A stretch of 64,000 nt of DNA from Daejeonella oryzae DSM 19973 (GTDB lineage Bacteria > Bacteroidota > Bacteroidia > Sphingobacteriales > Sphingobacteriaceae), in NCBI RefSeq assembly GCF_000422945.1, contig NZ_AUHA01000002.1:310001-374000 (forward strand), in the 5' to 3' direction. The position numbers and the translations under genes were made by a program. The notes under the pieces were generated by a model, which saw only the letters and a list, made by a program, of their open reading frames with translations, searched no databases and was not told the origin of the DNA. This document shows positions 44,472-54,560 of this stretch, in pieces (the first letter of the stretch is position 1; each line of letters begins with the position of its first letter).

Positions 44472-45236
44472 TTATTCCTCTATTTTAATAACCCCTGCTC
44501 TTTCGGTATGAATAATTAAATCCTGATCCATTTTCACCAGCCGGTCGCCTTCTAAAACCGGAATGCTGGCAGTGATATCAACGTTAAGACAAAACTCAAT
44601 ATCTTTTTCAATTTTCAGTTTCTTTAATCTTTCGCTGTGCGAGGTTTTTTTAAGAAAGCCATTGAGATCATTTTTTCCAAGTATATACAAATCATCCGCA
44701 GCAATACCAGAATCATCAAGCTTATACCCTTCGCCCTTTAGCTGGTTTACAACAGCGCCTGCAAACAGGGTATCTTCCAGATTAAATTTATTTTTCCAGC
44801 CGGCGCAAAGTAAAAACACATCCGAATCCTGTTTTTTAAGCCAGTTGCATAAAGAGGTTAAATTCAGAAATGACCCAATAACGATTTTACGGGCCTCCCG
44901 AGATTCGTTAATTGCATGCGTACCGTTTGTAGTAGTTAATACAATGGTTTTACCGGCCACTTTTTCTACGGTATATGAAAACGGAGAATTCCCAAAATCA
45001 AACCCGTTTACTACCTCGCCATTACGTTCGGCAGCGAGTAAAAATTCAGACCCGCGGTATGATTCGCAACTCTCAATAGTTGCTACCGGAATAATCGCTT
45101 CCGCTCCATTTTCAATGCCATAGCAAATAGAAGATGTTGCCCTGAAAATATCAATCACTACAACTACGCTTTCGCGGATATCATACAGATGAAGAAGAGC
45201 GGGAGTCAAACAGACTTCCAGTTTACGGTTTTGCAT
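44472..45236 (-). CDS. 2-phosphosulfolactate phosphatase (ComB-like)
   Basis: About 254 residues. Family segments VVVIDIFRATSSICYGIENGA, LLAAERNGEVVNGFDFGNSPF and TTTNGTHAI match ComB. In methanogens ComB releases sulfolactate for coenzyme M; in bacteria its role is less clear and may concern sulfolactate or related sulfonates. No other sulfonate gene is adjacent. ATG 45236 (MQNRKLEVCL) is preferred over an upstream ATG at 45254, though either fits. Confidence 0.85.
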   Translation of the reverse strand: MQNRKLEVCLTPALLHLYDIRESVVVVIDIFRATSSICYGIENGAEAIIPVATIESCESYRGSEFLLAAERNGEVVNGFDFGNSPFSYTVEKVAGKTIVLTTTNGTHAINESREARKIVIGSFLNLTSLCNWLKKQDSDVFLLCAGWKNKFNLEDTLFAGAVVNQLKGEGYKLDDSGIAADDLYILGKNDLNGFLKKTSHSERLKKLKIEKDIEFCLNVDITASIPVLEGDRLVKMDQDLIIHTERAGVIKIEE

Positions 45237-45296
45237 ATATTTCGATTTTATCATCAGGATACACTTCTGCGGATGTATTTACGGATGACAAGAGTT

Positions 45297-46373
45297 TTAT
45301 TTAAAGGGGAATTTGACAACTTTTGCTTTAATTTTATTATCGCGGATGCGGATAAAAATCTCAGAACCTTCTTTAGCAAATTCAGTTTTTACATATCCCA
45401 TACCAATTGCTTTTTGTAACGACGGAGACTGCGTTCCGGAACTTACCTTTCCGATAACATTTCCATCTGCATCAACAATTTCATAATCATGACGCGGAAT
45501 TCCCCGGTCAACCATTTCAAAACCAATCAGTTTACGTTCTACTCCGTTTTGTTTCTGGGCGGCTAAATTTTCAGAATTGACAAAATCTTTGCTGAACTTG
45601 GTGATCCAGCCTAAACCTGCTTCAAGAGGTGAAGTTGTATCATCAATATCATTTCCGTACAGGCAAAACCCCATTTCTAAACGCAAGGTATCCCGGGCAG
45701 CCAAACCAATTGGTTTAATTCCGAAATCTTTACCTGCTTCAAATATTTTATTCCATATCTCAGAAGCATGCTCATTATCAAAATACAATTCAAAACCGCC
45801 GGCACCGGTGTAACCTGTGGCAGAGATCAGCACATTTGGAATTCCTGCAAAAGTTCCTTTCTTGAAAGTGTAATATTCCATTGAAGCCAGGTCCAAATCT
45901 GTCAGACTTTGCAGTGCTTCAGCAGCTTTTGGCCCCTGCACGGCTAACAAAGAAGTACGGTCAGATATATCTTTCATCTCCACTCCAAAGTTGTTATACT
46001 TTGAAATCCAATCCCAGTCTTTTTGTATATTGGATGCATTTACAACCAGCATATAGGTTTTCTCATCTATACGATAAACCAGTAAATCATCTACAATTCC
46101 ACCATTCTCATTTGGCAGGCATGAATATTGAATTTTCCCATCATACAATTTAGAAGCATCGTTAGAGGTAACTTTCTGAATTAAATCTAATGCGCCCTCT
46201 CCTTTTAAAATAAACTCGCCCATATGACTCACATCAAATACGCCCACTGCTTTTCGAACAGTTTCGTGTTCTGCATTTATACCGGCGTACTGCACAGGCA
46301 TATTAAATCCCGCAAAGGGAACCATTTTAGCGCCTAAAGCTATGTGGAGATCATTTAAAGCTACATTCTTCAT
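45297..46373 (-). CDS. gcvT: Glycine cleavage system T protein (aminomethyltransferase)
   Basis: Transfers the methylene from the glycine-cleavage H protein to tetrahydrofolate. Segments [23 protein letters not shown] (with the conserved Asp), [12 protein letters not shown] and [11 protein letters not shown] match the family. ATG 46373 is preferred over a TTG at 46403, because the family N-terminus begins at [10 protein letters not shown]. 358 residues. Co-directional with the glycosyltransferase upstream. Confidence 0.95.
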   Translation of the reverse strand: MKNVALNDLHIALGAKMVPFAGFNMPVQYAGINAEHETVRKAVGVFDVSHMGEFILKGEGALDLIQKVTSNDASKLYDGKIQYSCLPNENGGIVDDLLVYRIDEKTYMLVVNASNIQKDWDWISKYNNFGVEMKDISDRTSLLAVQGPKAAEALQSLTDLDLASMEYYTFKKGTFAGIPNVLISATGYTGAGGFELYFDNEHASEIWNKIFEAGKDFGIKPIGLAARDTLRLEMGFCLYGNDIDDTTSPLEAGLGWITKFSKDFVNSENLAAQKQNGVERKLIGFEMVDRGIPRHDYEIVDADGNVIGKVSSGTQSPSLQKAIGMGYVKTEFAKEGSEIFIRIRDNKIKAKVVKFPFK

Positions 46374-46428
46374 GTTAGGGAATCCAATTTTTATTTGCGC
46401 CAAAAGTAAATAAAAAAGCGGAGATGCT

Positions 46429-47631
46429 TCAGGCCTCTTCTATTTTATGATAGAAGTCCATAATTGCGGCACTGCCGGTTTCCATGCAGTAATCTGTTTC
46501 TACCAAATGGCGGGCATTTTCGCCAATCATTTCAACAAAAGAGTGATCTGTACTGCATTGCAAAATGTATCGGTAAAAGTCATCGGCAGTATCTGCTATG
46601 AGGATATTTCTGCCATGCTCATATCTGATTCCTTCTGCGCCGAGCGAGGTGGAGATCACACATTTTTTCATGGCCATAGCCTCGATAATTTTCACCCTCA
46701 TTCCGCTGCCCGAAAGCAGTGGCACAATCATCATAGCTTTAGAGTTCATAAACTCTTTGGCATTTTCAACACTCGAATGAATTTTCACATCGTCTGCTTC
46801 GTGGTTTCTGAATTCTTCAGGAATATTTTTTCCGGCGATATAAAATTTCAAACCGACATTAAGCTCTTTGAGATCGGCCCAAACATTCTCTAAAAACCAT
46901 TCCAGGCCTTCTTTATTCGGCAACCATTTTAAAGAGCCAATATGAAAAACGGATAAAGGTTCAGTAAGTGACAAATCCGGATTGTATTCATCCGGATCTA
47001 TCTGCACAGAAAGATTTTGCATAGGAACGGTACAGCCTCTGTACTTTAATTCACGAAGGTCGGCCTCGCAAATGGTTGCCACTGCATCAAAATTATTTAA
47101 CTGACTGAGTTCAAATTTTCTTAATGTGCCGGCAAGCGAGTGAAGATAAAATTTTCTGAGAGGCCATTTTTCTGAATCTGCAAAGCGGTCCCAAATCTGG
47201 TACTCTACATTATGAGCCCGGTAAATTACTTTTGCCCTGCTAAATTGCCTGATCACAGGAAGATAAGGCACTACAAACAATCCTTCTAACTGAATAATAT
47301 CAAAATTAGTTTCGCTTAGGATATTCCTTAACTGAATGGCTGCATTGGTATTATAATAACGTGAAACTATATAAGATTTATTAAATAACAGGCTTTTAAA
47401 TGCATTCATTGCACTTACATGGGTATTCAGGTAGCTGGTAGTTATTGAAATCTGATTTAGAACTGGATCATTAATCCGGGCAATTTCAACAAAATGCTTT
47501 GCGGGATTGAGACTAAAGATGCTGACCTCTGCGCCCAGATTAAGAATGCCTTTTAAAGTATTGCGAAGCACAATCGGATATCCTCCATTTGCCGGATACG
47601 GAACCCGGTTGCTTATGTACAATATCTTCAT
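46429..47631 (-). CDS. GT4-family glycosyltransferase
   Basis: 400 residues, GT-B fold. The start [22 protein letters not shown] is typical, and the C-terminal donor site has [33 protein letters not shown] with the EX7E pattern. It lies between rnhB and gcvT, outside the island, and no other polysaccharide genes flank it. The acceptor and donor are unknown. Confidence 0.88.
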   Translation of the reverse strand: MKILYISNRVPYPANGGYPIVLRNTLKGILNLGAEVSIFSLNPAKHFVEIARINDPVLNQISITTSYLNTHVSAMNAFKSLLFNKSYIVSRYYNTNAAIQLRNILSETNFDIIQLEGLFVVPYLPVIRQFSRAKVIYRAHNVEYQIWDRFADSEKWPLRKFYLHSLAGTLRKFELSQLNNFDAVATICEADLRELKYRGCTVPMQNLSVQIDPDEYNPDLSLTEPLSVFHIGSLKWLPNKEGLEWFLENVWADLKELNVGLKFYIAGKNIPEEFRNHEADDVKIHSSVENAKEFMNSKAMMIVPLLSGSGMRVKIIEAMAMKKCVISTSLGAEGIRYEHGRNILIADTADDFYRYILQCSTDHSFVEMIGENARHLVETDYCMETGSAAIMDFYHKIEEA

Positions 47632-47687
47632 TTTTAAACAATTTAATCACTGTTTAATTTAGCAAGCTTTATACGAATATCAAAATC

Positions 47688-48287
47688 TTAAATAAACAGT
47701 TCCAGCTGCGGATTGGTAACCCGAAAAGTTTTACGATGGTATGGAGACATGCCGTAGTTTATTACTGCTTCGCGATGTTTTAGTGTTGCATACCCCTTAT
47801 TTCTGTACCAGTCATACTCAGGATGTTCTTCCGAAATTTTACACATATAATCATCCCGGTAGGTTTTTGCAAGAATAGAGGCAGCTGCAATGGAATAATA
47901 TTTACCATCGCCCTGAACGATACATTCATGCGGAATATCCTGGAAAGATTTAAAGCGGTTGCCATCAATAATTAAGAACCGCGGAATTAATTTTAACTGT
48001 TCAAGCGCTTTGTGCATCGCTAAAAACGAAGCATTCAAAATGTTTATTCTATCTATTTCTTCATGATCTACCTGAGCAACTGCAAAGGCCAATGCTTCAC
48101 GTTCAATAAAATCACGCAGCGAATAGCGCTCTTTTTCAGTTAGTTGCTTAGAATCGGTTAAAATGGGATGACTAAAATCAGAAGGTAAAATAACTGCCGC
48201 GGCAAATACTGGTCCGGCCAAACAACCACGACCGGCTTCATCACATCCTGCTTCAATAAATTCGTTTTGATAAAATGATAAAAGCAT
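47688..48287 (-). CDS. rnhB: Ribonuclease HII
   Basis: Removes ribonucleotides from DNA by cutting RNA-DNA junctions. The catalytic [12 protein letters not shown] (Asp-Glu of DEDD), [18 protein letters not shown] and [12 protein letters not shown] are all in order. 199 residues. Leftward, between a SpoIIE phosphatase and a glycosyltransferase. Confidence 0.96.
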   Translation of the reverse strand: MLLSFYQNEFIEAGCDEAGRGCLAGPVFAAAVILPSDFSHPILTDSKQLTEKERYSLRDFIEREALAFAVAQVDHEEIDRINILNASFLAMHKALEQLKLIPRFLIIDGNRFKSFQDIPHECIVQGDGKYYSIAAASILAKTYRDDYMCKISEEHPEYDWYRNKGYATLKHREAVINYGMSPYHRKTFRVTNPQLELFI

Positions 48288-48333
48288 TGGTGCTGTCTTT
48301 AAATCCTGATAAGAAAGGCAAATTTAATGGAAC

Positions 48334-49578
48334 TTAAAGAATACGGATGGATAATAATGTAATATCATCTGAATTCATACTCGCTTTATGCAGCGACTTG
48401 ATATTTTGAAGGATCTTTTTATTGAGATCGTCAACCGGCAGTCCCTTAAATTTTAACAGATGGGATACCAGTTCTTCATCAGAAATGTAGACGTCTTCCT
48501 CGGCACTTTCAACCAAACCGTCGGTATAATTAAATATAAGCGTTCCCGGTGTTAAACATTCTTTCCCCATCCTGATAAACGGTAGCTCATCAAAGGCGCC
48601 GATCATGGTAGTTCCTTCACGCAGAAATTTAACCGAATCTCCGGAAAGCATAATTGGTGGGTTATGGCCCGCATTTACATATTCCAGCTGCCGGTCCTGC
48701 TCATTATATCTGCCAATAAACAGCGTTATAAAGCGCTCGCCATTTGTATTTGAAACAACTATTTTATTTAAACGCTCCACAATTTTTGACAGATCGCGTT
48801 CTACCGAAGCCCAGGCACGAAGACTTGCCTGCAAATTTGCCATAAGCAAAGCAGCAGAAACACCTTTTCCCGAAACATCGGCAATACACCACATATATTC
48901 TGTGGGACTTAAAGGAATAAAATCGAAATAATCTCCACCAATGTTTTGATTTGGAAGATAGGTTGATCCTACTTCTATAGTTCCGGATTTTGGCAGTTTT
49001 TGCGGAACCAGCATATTTTGCACTTCGCTGGCAAGTTCAATATCGCGGTGAAGCAGTTCCCGTTCAACGCGTTCTTTAAACAGTTTTTTATTTTCCAGAG
49101 CTACGATAATCACATTGATCATCGTTTGAATAAAACTCAAATCATTGCTGATCAGTTCAGAGTTTGCGTTTAAATTCCCGATTAACACAAAAGCCTGCGA
49201 ATCTTCTTTAAGAAAAACCGGAACGAAATATTCATAGCTGCTAACCAGATCGTGCGGGTAGCTTCTTAATGGAGTAATAACGTTTAGCTCTTGCAGCAAA
49301 TGGCACATTTCCTGCAAAACTTTTGGGCTTTCGGCCGGACCACCAAATCGCGTTGCACAATAAAAATGGCCCTCCTCTTTAATCAGCAGGCGCATTTTAC
49401 CGATTTTCAGGTGAACACTAAAAATTACCTGCAACATTTCAAAAAGCACAGACGAAGGGCTATTTTTATTAATAGCCTGCGTTACTTCCAGAAGGGAATT
49501 TAATTCAGCCTGCCTTTTCAGCAGCAGCTGTATTAAATCTCTTTCATCTGTTTCATTTTGAGTTTGAAGATTTGCCAA
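48334..49578 (-). CDS. SpoIIE/RsbU-type PP2C serine phosphatase with N-terminal GAF-like region
   Basis: 414 residues. About 20-175 resemble a sensory GAF-like domain; a helical linker (RDIELASEVQNMLVPQKLP) precedes the SpoIIE phosphatase at about 200-414, with metal-binding NIGGDYFDF, ADVSGKGVSAALLMA, NAGHNPPIML and FNYTDGLVE. Such proteins dephosphorylate anti-sigma-factor antagonists. No antagonist or anti-sigma gene lies nearby, so its partner is elsewhere. Confidence 0.9.
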   Translation of the reverse strand: MANLQTQNETDERDLIQLLLKRQAELNSLLEVTQAINKNSPSSVLFEMLQVIFSVHLKIGKMRLLIKEEGHFYCATRFGGPAESPKVLQEMCHLLQELNVITPLRSYPHDLVSSYEYFVPVFLKEDSQAFVLIGNLNANSELISNDLSFIQTMINVIIVALENKKLFKERVERELLHRDIELASEVQNMLVPQKLPKSGTIEVGSTYLPNQNIGGDYFDFIPLSPTEYMWCIADVSGKGVSAALLMANLQASLRAWASVERDLSKIVERLNKIVVSNTNGERFITLFIGRYNEQDRQLEYVNAGHNPPIMLSGDSVKFLREGTTMIGAFDELPFIRMGKECLTPGTLIFNYTDGLVESAEEDVYISDEELVSHLLKFKGLPVDDLNKKILQNIKSLHKASMNSDDITLLSIRIL

Positions 49579-49626
49579 TACAAACGTCTTTATGTTAGCG
49601 TTAAAATTAATAAGAATACTTGCATA

Positions 49627-50778
49627 TTACACATTTGTATTCTGTGATTTTACATCAAAAGCATCCTGCAATCCCAATGCTAACAGGTTAAAAGCATAAA
49701 CCATAAACATAATTGCAATTCCGGGTAATATAGCTAAATATGCTGCATCTATTATAATATATCCATAATGTTCCTTAATCATTCCTCCCCAGGTAGGCAT
49801 TGGAGGCTGAGCGCCAAAACCCAGAAAACTTAAACCCGCTTCCAGCAGTATGGCAGAAGCGAAATTTGAAGAAGCCACTACCAGAATAGGACCAGCAATA
49901 TTGGGTAAAATATGCCGCATAATAATTCGGCTGTCGCCGAAACCCAGTGCCCGGGCTGCTTCTACGAATTCAACTTGTTTCAAAGCCATAATCTGCCCTC
50001 TTACCAATCGGGCTACTTCCACCCACATCGATAATCCAACGGCAATAAATATCTGCCAGAACCCTTTTCCCAAAGCAAATGAAATTGCAATCACAAGCAA
50101 TAAGGCAGGCAGTGACCAAACCACATTCATCAGCCAGCTTATAAACACATCCGTACGGCCTCCATAAAAGCCGGCCAGCGCTCCGAGCGTAATCCCGATA
50201 AACAGGGAAATAAAAACAGCCATCACTCCAACCGAAAGCGAGATGCGAATTCCAAGAATCAGCCTGCTTAAAAGATCACGGCCGTAAATATCGGTTCCAA
50301 GCCAGTACGTTTTTTTTACGATCAGGTTTTTTAGAACGTAGCTTTTTAACCCCTGTGAAGTGGATTTTAATTCGGAATACTTTGCTGCAGGCAAAAGTTC
50401 AGCGTATGCAAAACCTTTCTCCTCTGCCACCTCTTCGTCTCCAATATATTCTCTCAAAATAATTGAATCTTTACTAAACCTGTAAGAACTTACGGGAATT
50501 TCTTTGAAAGAAGATGGCTGACCAAAGAGCATCAATTCAACAAAATTTTTTGTTTCCACAGAGTGATTATTTCTTAGCCGCAGGATAGTAAATGTTGAGC
50601 CTGGTTTCTTGGTACTGATTTGTAGCAGCATATTGTTAGCCATGGGAGTTTGATCAGGCATGATCAAATACCCAAGCACTCCCATAATCATCAAAATCAG
50701 AATAACGATGATACCTCCTACAGCTGGCTTATTTCGTTTAAATCTTTTCCAGGTACGTTGAGAAGGTGTATTATCCAT
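49627..50778 (-). CDS. ABC transporter permease (OppC/DppC-like)
   Basis: 383 residues. An N-terminal helix (about 17-37) is followed by a long periplasmic segment of about 110 residues, then the BPD permease domain (YWLGTDIYGRDLLSRLILG, further helices) with the EAA loop EAARALGFGDSRIIMRHILPN. This family imports peptides or exports related compounds. No ATPase, second permease or binding protein is adjacent, so the rest of the transporter must be elsewhere. Confidence 0.86.
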   Translation of the reverse strand: MDNTPSQRTWKRFKRNKPAVGGIIVILILMIMGVLGYLIMPDQTPMANNMLLQISTKKPGSTFTILRLRNNHSVETKNFVELMLFGQPSSFKEIPVSSYRFSKDSIILREYIGDEEVAEEKGFAYAELLPAAKYSELKSTSQGLKSYVLKNLIVKKTYWLGTDIYGRDLLSRLILGIRISLSVGVMAVFISLFIGITLGALAGFYGGRTDVFISWLMNVVWSLPALLLVIAISFALGKGFWQIFIAVGLSMWVEVARLVRGQIMALKQVEFVEAARALGFGDSRIIMRHILPNIAGPILVVASSNFASAILLEAGLSFLGFGAQPPMPTWGGMIKEHYGYIIIDAAYLAILPGIAIMFMVYAFNLLALGLQDAFDVKSQNTNV

Positions 50779-50820
50779 GTAAATTATATTCCTGTTTCAG
50801 TTTAAAGCTGCAATTAAAGA

Positions 50821-51954
50821 TTATCTGACCATGCGGCCTTTCCAGTTGTATTTACCTGAATTACCTGCAATGCCAATGTATACAAAATAAAATATGTGTA
50901 AAACAGTTAAAAGCGGTTGATACCATAATAATTCACGTCGGTTTGCAAACCGGGCCATCGGAATCAAAAAAGCCAATTCTGTTAAAAGTTTACACACCAA
51001 ACTGATAAGTGCAAGATCCCAGTACTGGGGATCAAAGAATCCCAATATTGCATTAATCAGAATCAGCAAATTAAAAAACCAGATAGAAACTCCCAGAACA
51101 ACTATACTTTTATTTTTATACTTGGTGCTTTTTGATGCCCAGCGCTTTCTCTGCTGAATAAATTCAGCAAGCGTAGGTTTTGCATGAGTATATACCGTTG
51201 CTTCACGCGATTTACAAAACCCTATTCCATCCGGATACCGGGAAGCAACTTTATGAAGAAAAAGTTCATCATCTCCAGAGGCCAGATCATCAATTCCTTT
51301 AAAACCCTTTAATTCAAAAAAAACATCTTTGCGGTAAGCCAGATTTGCACCATTGCAAGTGGAAGGCATTTTGTTGCCAATTGTGGAAGCTCCTAATCCA
51401 ATCAGGTATAAAAATTCAAGCGTTTGCATTTCCTCAAATGCAGAGTTTTCTTCAAAATAAGCAACCGGCGATGATATCAGCTTAAAATTGTTCTCCTCGT
51501 AATACGAAACAATATTGGCCAGCCATTCGGGACCCATTCGGCAATCAGCATCTGTAGTAACAATCAGCTCCCCTTTTGAAATAGCAATTGCCTCGCTGAT
51601 GGCCTTTTTCTTATATGAATTTAGCGGCTCGTGCTCATTCAGCTTAATCAGTATAACGCCTTTTGCAGCGTATGAACTGATAATTTCGGCTGTACGGTCT
51701 GTTGAGTGATCATCTACGATAATTAATTCCAGAAGTTTTCCGGGATAATTTTGCGCCAGAATATCTCTGATGGTTTTATCAAGTTTATCTTCTTCGTTGC
51801 GTGCCGCAATTAATACACTTACATACGTTTTAGGAATAGAAGCTGACTTGCTGATCCAGGGCAAATTAATCCATCCTCTTCTGAAATACAGAACTACGCT
51901 AACATAGCAGATGGTCAGCAGAATGCTCAGAAAACTAATTACGGTTAGTGCCAA
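50821..51954 (-). CDS. Membrane-anchored GT2 glycosyltransferase
   Basis: 377 residues. A leading helix (about 5-25) is followed by a GT-A domain: VSVLIAARNEEDKLDKTI, DDHSTD, TTDADCRMG and QRKRWASK (the QxxRW motif), then two or three C-terminal helices. It probably builds a lipid-linked glycan. Its start overlaps the end of the upstream flippase-like gene by 20 bases. Confidence 0.9.
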   Translation of the reverse strand: MALTVISFLSILLTICYVSVVLYFRRGWINLPWISKSASIPKTYVSVLIAARNEEDKLDKTIRDILAQNYPGKLLELIIVDDHSTDRTAEIISSYAAKGVILIKLNEHEPLNSYKKKAISEAIAISKGELIVTTDADCRMGPEWLANIVSYYEENNFKLISSPVAYFEENSAFEEMQTLEFLYLIGLGASTIGNKMPSTCNGANLAYRKDVFFELKGFKGIDDLASGDDELFLHKVASRYPDGIGFCKSREATVYTHAKPTLAEFIQQRKRWASKSTKYKNKSIVVLGVSIWFFNLLILINAILGFFDPQYWDLALISLVCKLLTELAFLIPMARFANRRELLWYQPLLTVLHIFYFVYIGIAGNSGKYNWKGRMVR

Positions 51955-52909
51955 AAAAATTGAGTTTTAAAACGAATACGGAGCCTAAAATAGCAGGAAT
52001 TATGAGATTTATTAACCAGATAAATGCGGTGGCGGCCATTATAGCAATTTCATGCGAGGTAATAAAAGCAAAAAAATAAGTGGCCGTCATGCTGCGGACT
52101 CCTACGTCCAGTAAATCTAAAGAGGGTAATGCGGATTGAACAAAAAATAAAATAAAAATCATCATCAGCATTTCAAAAAGCTGGATCTCAGGAATAAGAA
52201 GATGTATGATCAGGAAATACTGCGTTGTAAATACCGCAAAGCGGGAAAAGCTATATATAAAAACCTGCAGCAGTTCACGTTTTTTATATCTCGCCAGGAT
52301 GCCGAAAAATCGCTGATAGGGTTTAATAAAACTAATTCGCGACAATAAGCCATCCAGCCAGCGGATATTAAAATAAAAGAGAAGAAATGAACCGCAAAAA
52401 ATTACAACCAGAAATGAAAGTGAATAATACAATAGGATATTCAGTTCAACAAAGCGACCTATAAACCACAAAATAGCCAGTGAACCTAAAATATTGGTGA
52501 TTACCATCTGACTGAAAGCACCCACTCCCATGGCAATAACTCCCATAATCCGTCTTCGCGGAGAAAGGAAAAATACACGGCCGCCATATTCGCCGATGCG
52601 GTTTGGCGTAAAAATAGCCCAGGTTAAACCGCAAAAAACAGATTCCACCGCTTTCCAGGTACTGATTTTTTCTATCCGCTGAACCAAAAATTTCCATTTT
52701 AGAGATTCCAGAAACCAGTTGAGGAACATGAGTAAAAAAACAATGCCCAGCACTAAACTGACTTTTGCAGTATCAAGTTGTAGTGTTAAAGTTTTAAAAC
52801 GCGTAATATTCTGGTTGTCGGATAGCTTATAATAAATGAAACCGAAAGCAAGCAGTAAAATACCGGCTTTAAAAAATATACTGAAGAACTTTTTCTGCTT
52901 CTGATTCAA
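51935..52909 (-). CDS. Lysylphosphatidylglycerol synthase-like/UPF0104 integral membrane protein
   Basis: 324 residues with about eight transmembrane helices and no soluble domain, in the UPF0104/flippase-like family (WFLESLKWKFLVQRI, then TPNRIGEYGGRVFFL, and SLDLLDVGVRSMTA). Such proteins are found as partners of GT2 enzymes in lipid or glycolipid flipping or modification. The 20-base overlap with the GT2 gene supports one functional pair. Confidence 0.82.
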   Translation of the reverse strand: MNQKQKKFFSIFFKAGILLLAFGFIYYKLSDNQNITRFKTLTLQLDTAKVSLVLGIVFLLMFLNWFLESLKWKFLVQRIEKISTWKAVESVFCGLTWAIFTPNRIGEYGGRVFFLSPRRRIMGVIAMGVGAFSQMVITNILGSLAILWFIGRFVELNILLYYSLSFLVVIFCGSFLLFYFNIRWLDGLLSRISFIKPYQRFFGILARYKKRELLQVFIYSFSRFAVFTTQYFLIIHLLIPEIQLFEMLMMIFILFFVQSALPSLDLLDVGVRSMTATYFFAFITSHEIAIMAATAFIWLINLIIPAILGSVFVLKLNFFGTNRN

Positions 52910-53034
52910 GGATCACCTAAATATGCTGCAATGTTAAGAAATCAGAAAGGGAATCGGAATTTTAAATGATGGAGGAAAAAAGTAATAAGAAAAATTTGCA
53001 GGAAAATTGATTTTGTGATTTATATCATAGGTTA

Positions 53035-53281
53035 ATGGCAGTTAATTTAGATAAAATGATTGCAGCATTTAAAGAATTTATAGACCCAACTAACACTCTA
53101 AATTTTCCCGATGATGCTTATAAAGGTTTGATGTTACAGGGATTAGAAGCATCAACCTACTATAGTAAACATCTTAACTCTACAGAAACAAAAACATTAT
53201 AATGGAGAAGTTATCTCTTTAGAAAATAATTTTATCGGTATATTATCTGATATTACGCGTTTAAAAATTAGAGGATATTAA
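53035..53281 (+). pseudogene. Small lineage-specific gene with an internal frameshift
   Basis: ATG 53035 opens a 55-residue frame ending TETKTL at TAA 53200-53202. From there another frame runs without stop as HYNGEVISLENNF and ITRLKIRGY to TAA 53279-53281. A one-base slip in the A-run at 53189-53194 would join them into a protein of about 80 residues. No recognised domain. It fills most of the gap between the flippase-like gene and the next broken gene; the remaining bases at 52910-53034 show nothing I can assign. Confidence 0.4.
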
Positions 53282-53286
53282 CAAAG

Positions 53287-53987
53287 ATGAGAAATACAAA
53301 ATGTCTAAAAATATGTCTTTTATTATTATTCCTTTTTATTCAGATTACTTCAAAAGCACAGTTAAAGGCTTCAAATTATCTTTTTCTTAAACTAGCTAAA
53401 TATAAAATAGAAGCATGGAAAGGAAACAATGGTATTAGAGGTTATACCATAAATAACACAAACTTTTCTTTTCGCAAGGATCTACATTTTACTCATTTTA
53501 ACGAAGTTGTGGCAAGCAGGGGTTGCTGTTCTTATCAGGAAGTGAAACGAATACCAAAAGAATGGAACATTATTAAAGTGGAAAATATCGTAACCTTTTT
53601 GGAAAAAGAGCCTCATATATTAAATCCATTCAAAAATAAAATATTCATCGTGGAAAAGGATAAATGTAAAAATATTTTTAAAGTTTACCAGGTTAATTTG
53701 GTACAAAACTGGCTTATGGATTGATACAGGCCGATTATTGAATGCTGATACGTTTCCTTCAATTTCCAAAATCTCAGTTGATTCGCACAGATTAAATACC
53801 TGGATCAACAGTGAGCAATGCGCATTTTTTCATGGATTAGAGCCGTCATTTGAACAATTTACCTGAAAAAGCTTCGGGCTCACCTAACGATAATGGATAT
53901 AAATTTGCCCAACAAGCCTTTGGTTTTCGAGTTGAATACGGGCCTTCAATGTATTATGTAAAATATCAAATGTATATCAGGCCATGA
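53287..53987 (+). pseudogene. Frameshifted secreted protein of unknown function
   Basis: ATG 53287 opens 145 residues with a signal peptide (1-25, ending ITSKAQ) and stops at 53722-53724 after VNLVQNWLMD. In the +1 frame the sequence continues without interruption as YKTGLWIDTGRLLNAD to a stop at 53864-53866, and a third frame follows from about 53853 (NLPEKASGSPNDNGYKF) to TGA 53985-53987, overlapping the next ATG. The intact 5' frame might still be translated. No family recognised; the original gene was probably longer, about 230 residues. Confidence 0.5.
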
Positions 53988-54448
53988 AGAAATATAAAAA
54001 CCCAAATCGGATTTTATTGCTCTTAACAATTTCTATTTTTTTTAGCTTTTGCAATGCAGATAATTCAAAAAGAACTGATTCAAAAAAACAAAATCAATTA
54101 GAGAGAATAGATTCTACACGTATTTTCCAGGTTGTTTTAGATTCTTTTTTTATTGAAGGGGTTAAGGGTCAGGATGTCTTTATAATTGTAAATAATTTAA
54201 TAAAACCTGATTATAACCTAAAAGTAGATAGCAACCCTGTAAAATATATTAATAAACCCTTAGGGTATCCTAAGGGTGAAAAATTTGATTACAGTAAATT
54301 GATTGTTTCTTTTGAAAAACTGAAAATTTCTGGATCCAATTGCACTCTAACTATTTATTGTAAAAGGGCCGGTATTATAGCAGATTATGTGTTAATTAAG
54401 GTTAAGGGCAAATGGATTATTAAATCCTTCAATAGAATTTACACCTAA
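53984..54448 (+). CDS. Putative lipoprotein of unknown function
   Basis: 154 residues with an N-terminal hydrophobic stretch and a lipobox-like end FSFC (Cys about 23), then a Lys/Ser/Asp-rich linker and a beta-rich domain of about 120 residues. I recognise no family. Its ATG overlaps the stop of the decayed gene upstream. AT-rich, like its broken neighbours, and unlike ruvC downstream. Confidence 0.6.
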   Translation: MKKYKNPNRILLLLTISIFFSFCNADNSKRTDSKKQNQLERIDSTRIFQVVLDSFFIEGVKGQDVFIIVNNLIKPDYNLKVDSNPVKYINKPLGYPKGEKFDYSKLIVSFEKLKISGSNCTLTIYCKRAGIIADYVLIKVKGKWIIKSFNRIYT

Positions 54449-54560
54449 TCTTTCCTATAGCGAAGCGTTACATAGAAGACCAGGGATAACGCTTCAGAAT
54501 TAATACAAGAAGTTAAAAACTTATTATCCAGCTGATACTAAAAACAGGTAATATTGCCAG

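Noticed and set aside
44563-45123. Long open frame opposite the ComB-like gene (186 codons)
   Set aside because: It is a shadow of the well-supported leftward gene; the protein is Ser/Pro-rich and of no known type.
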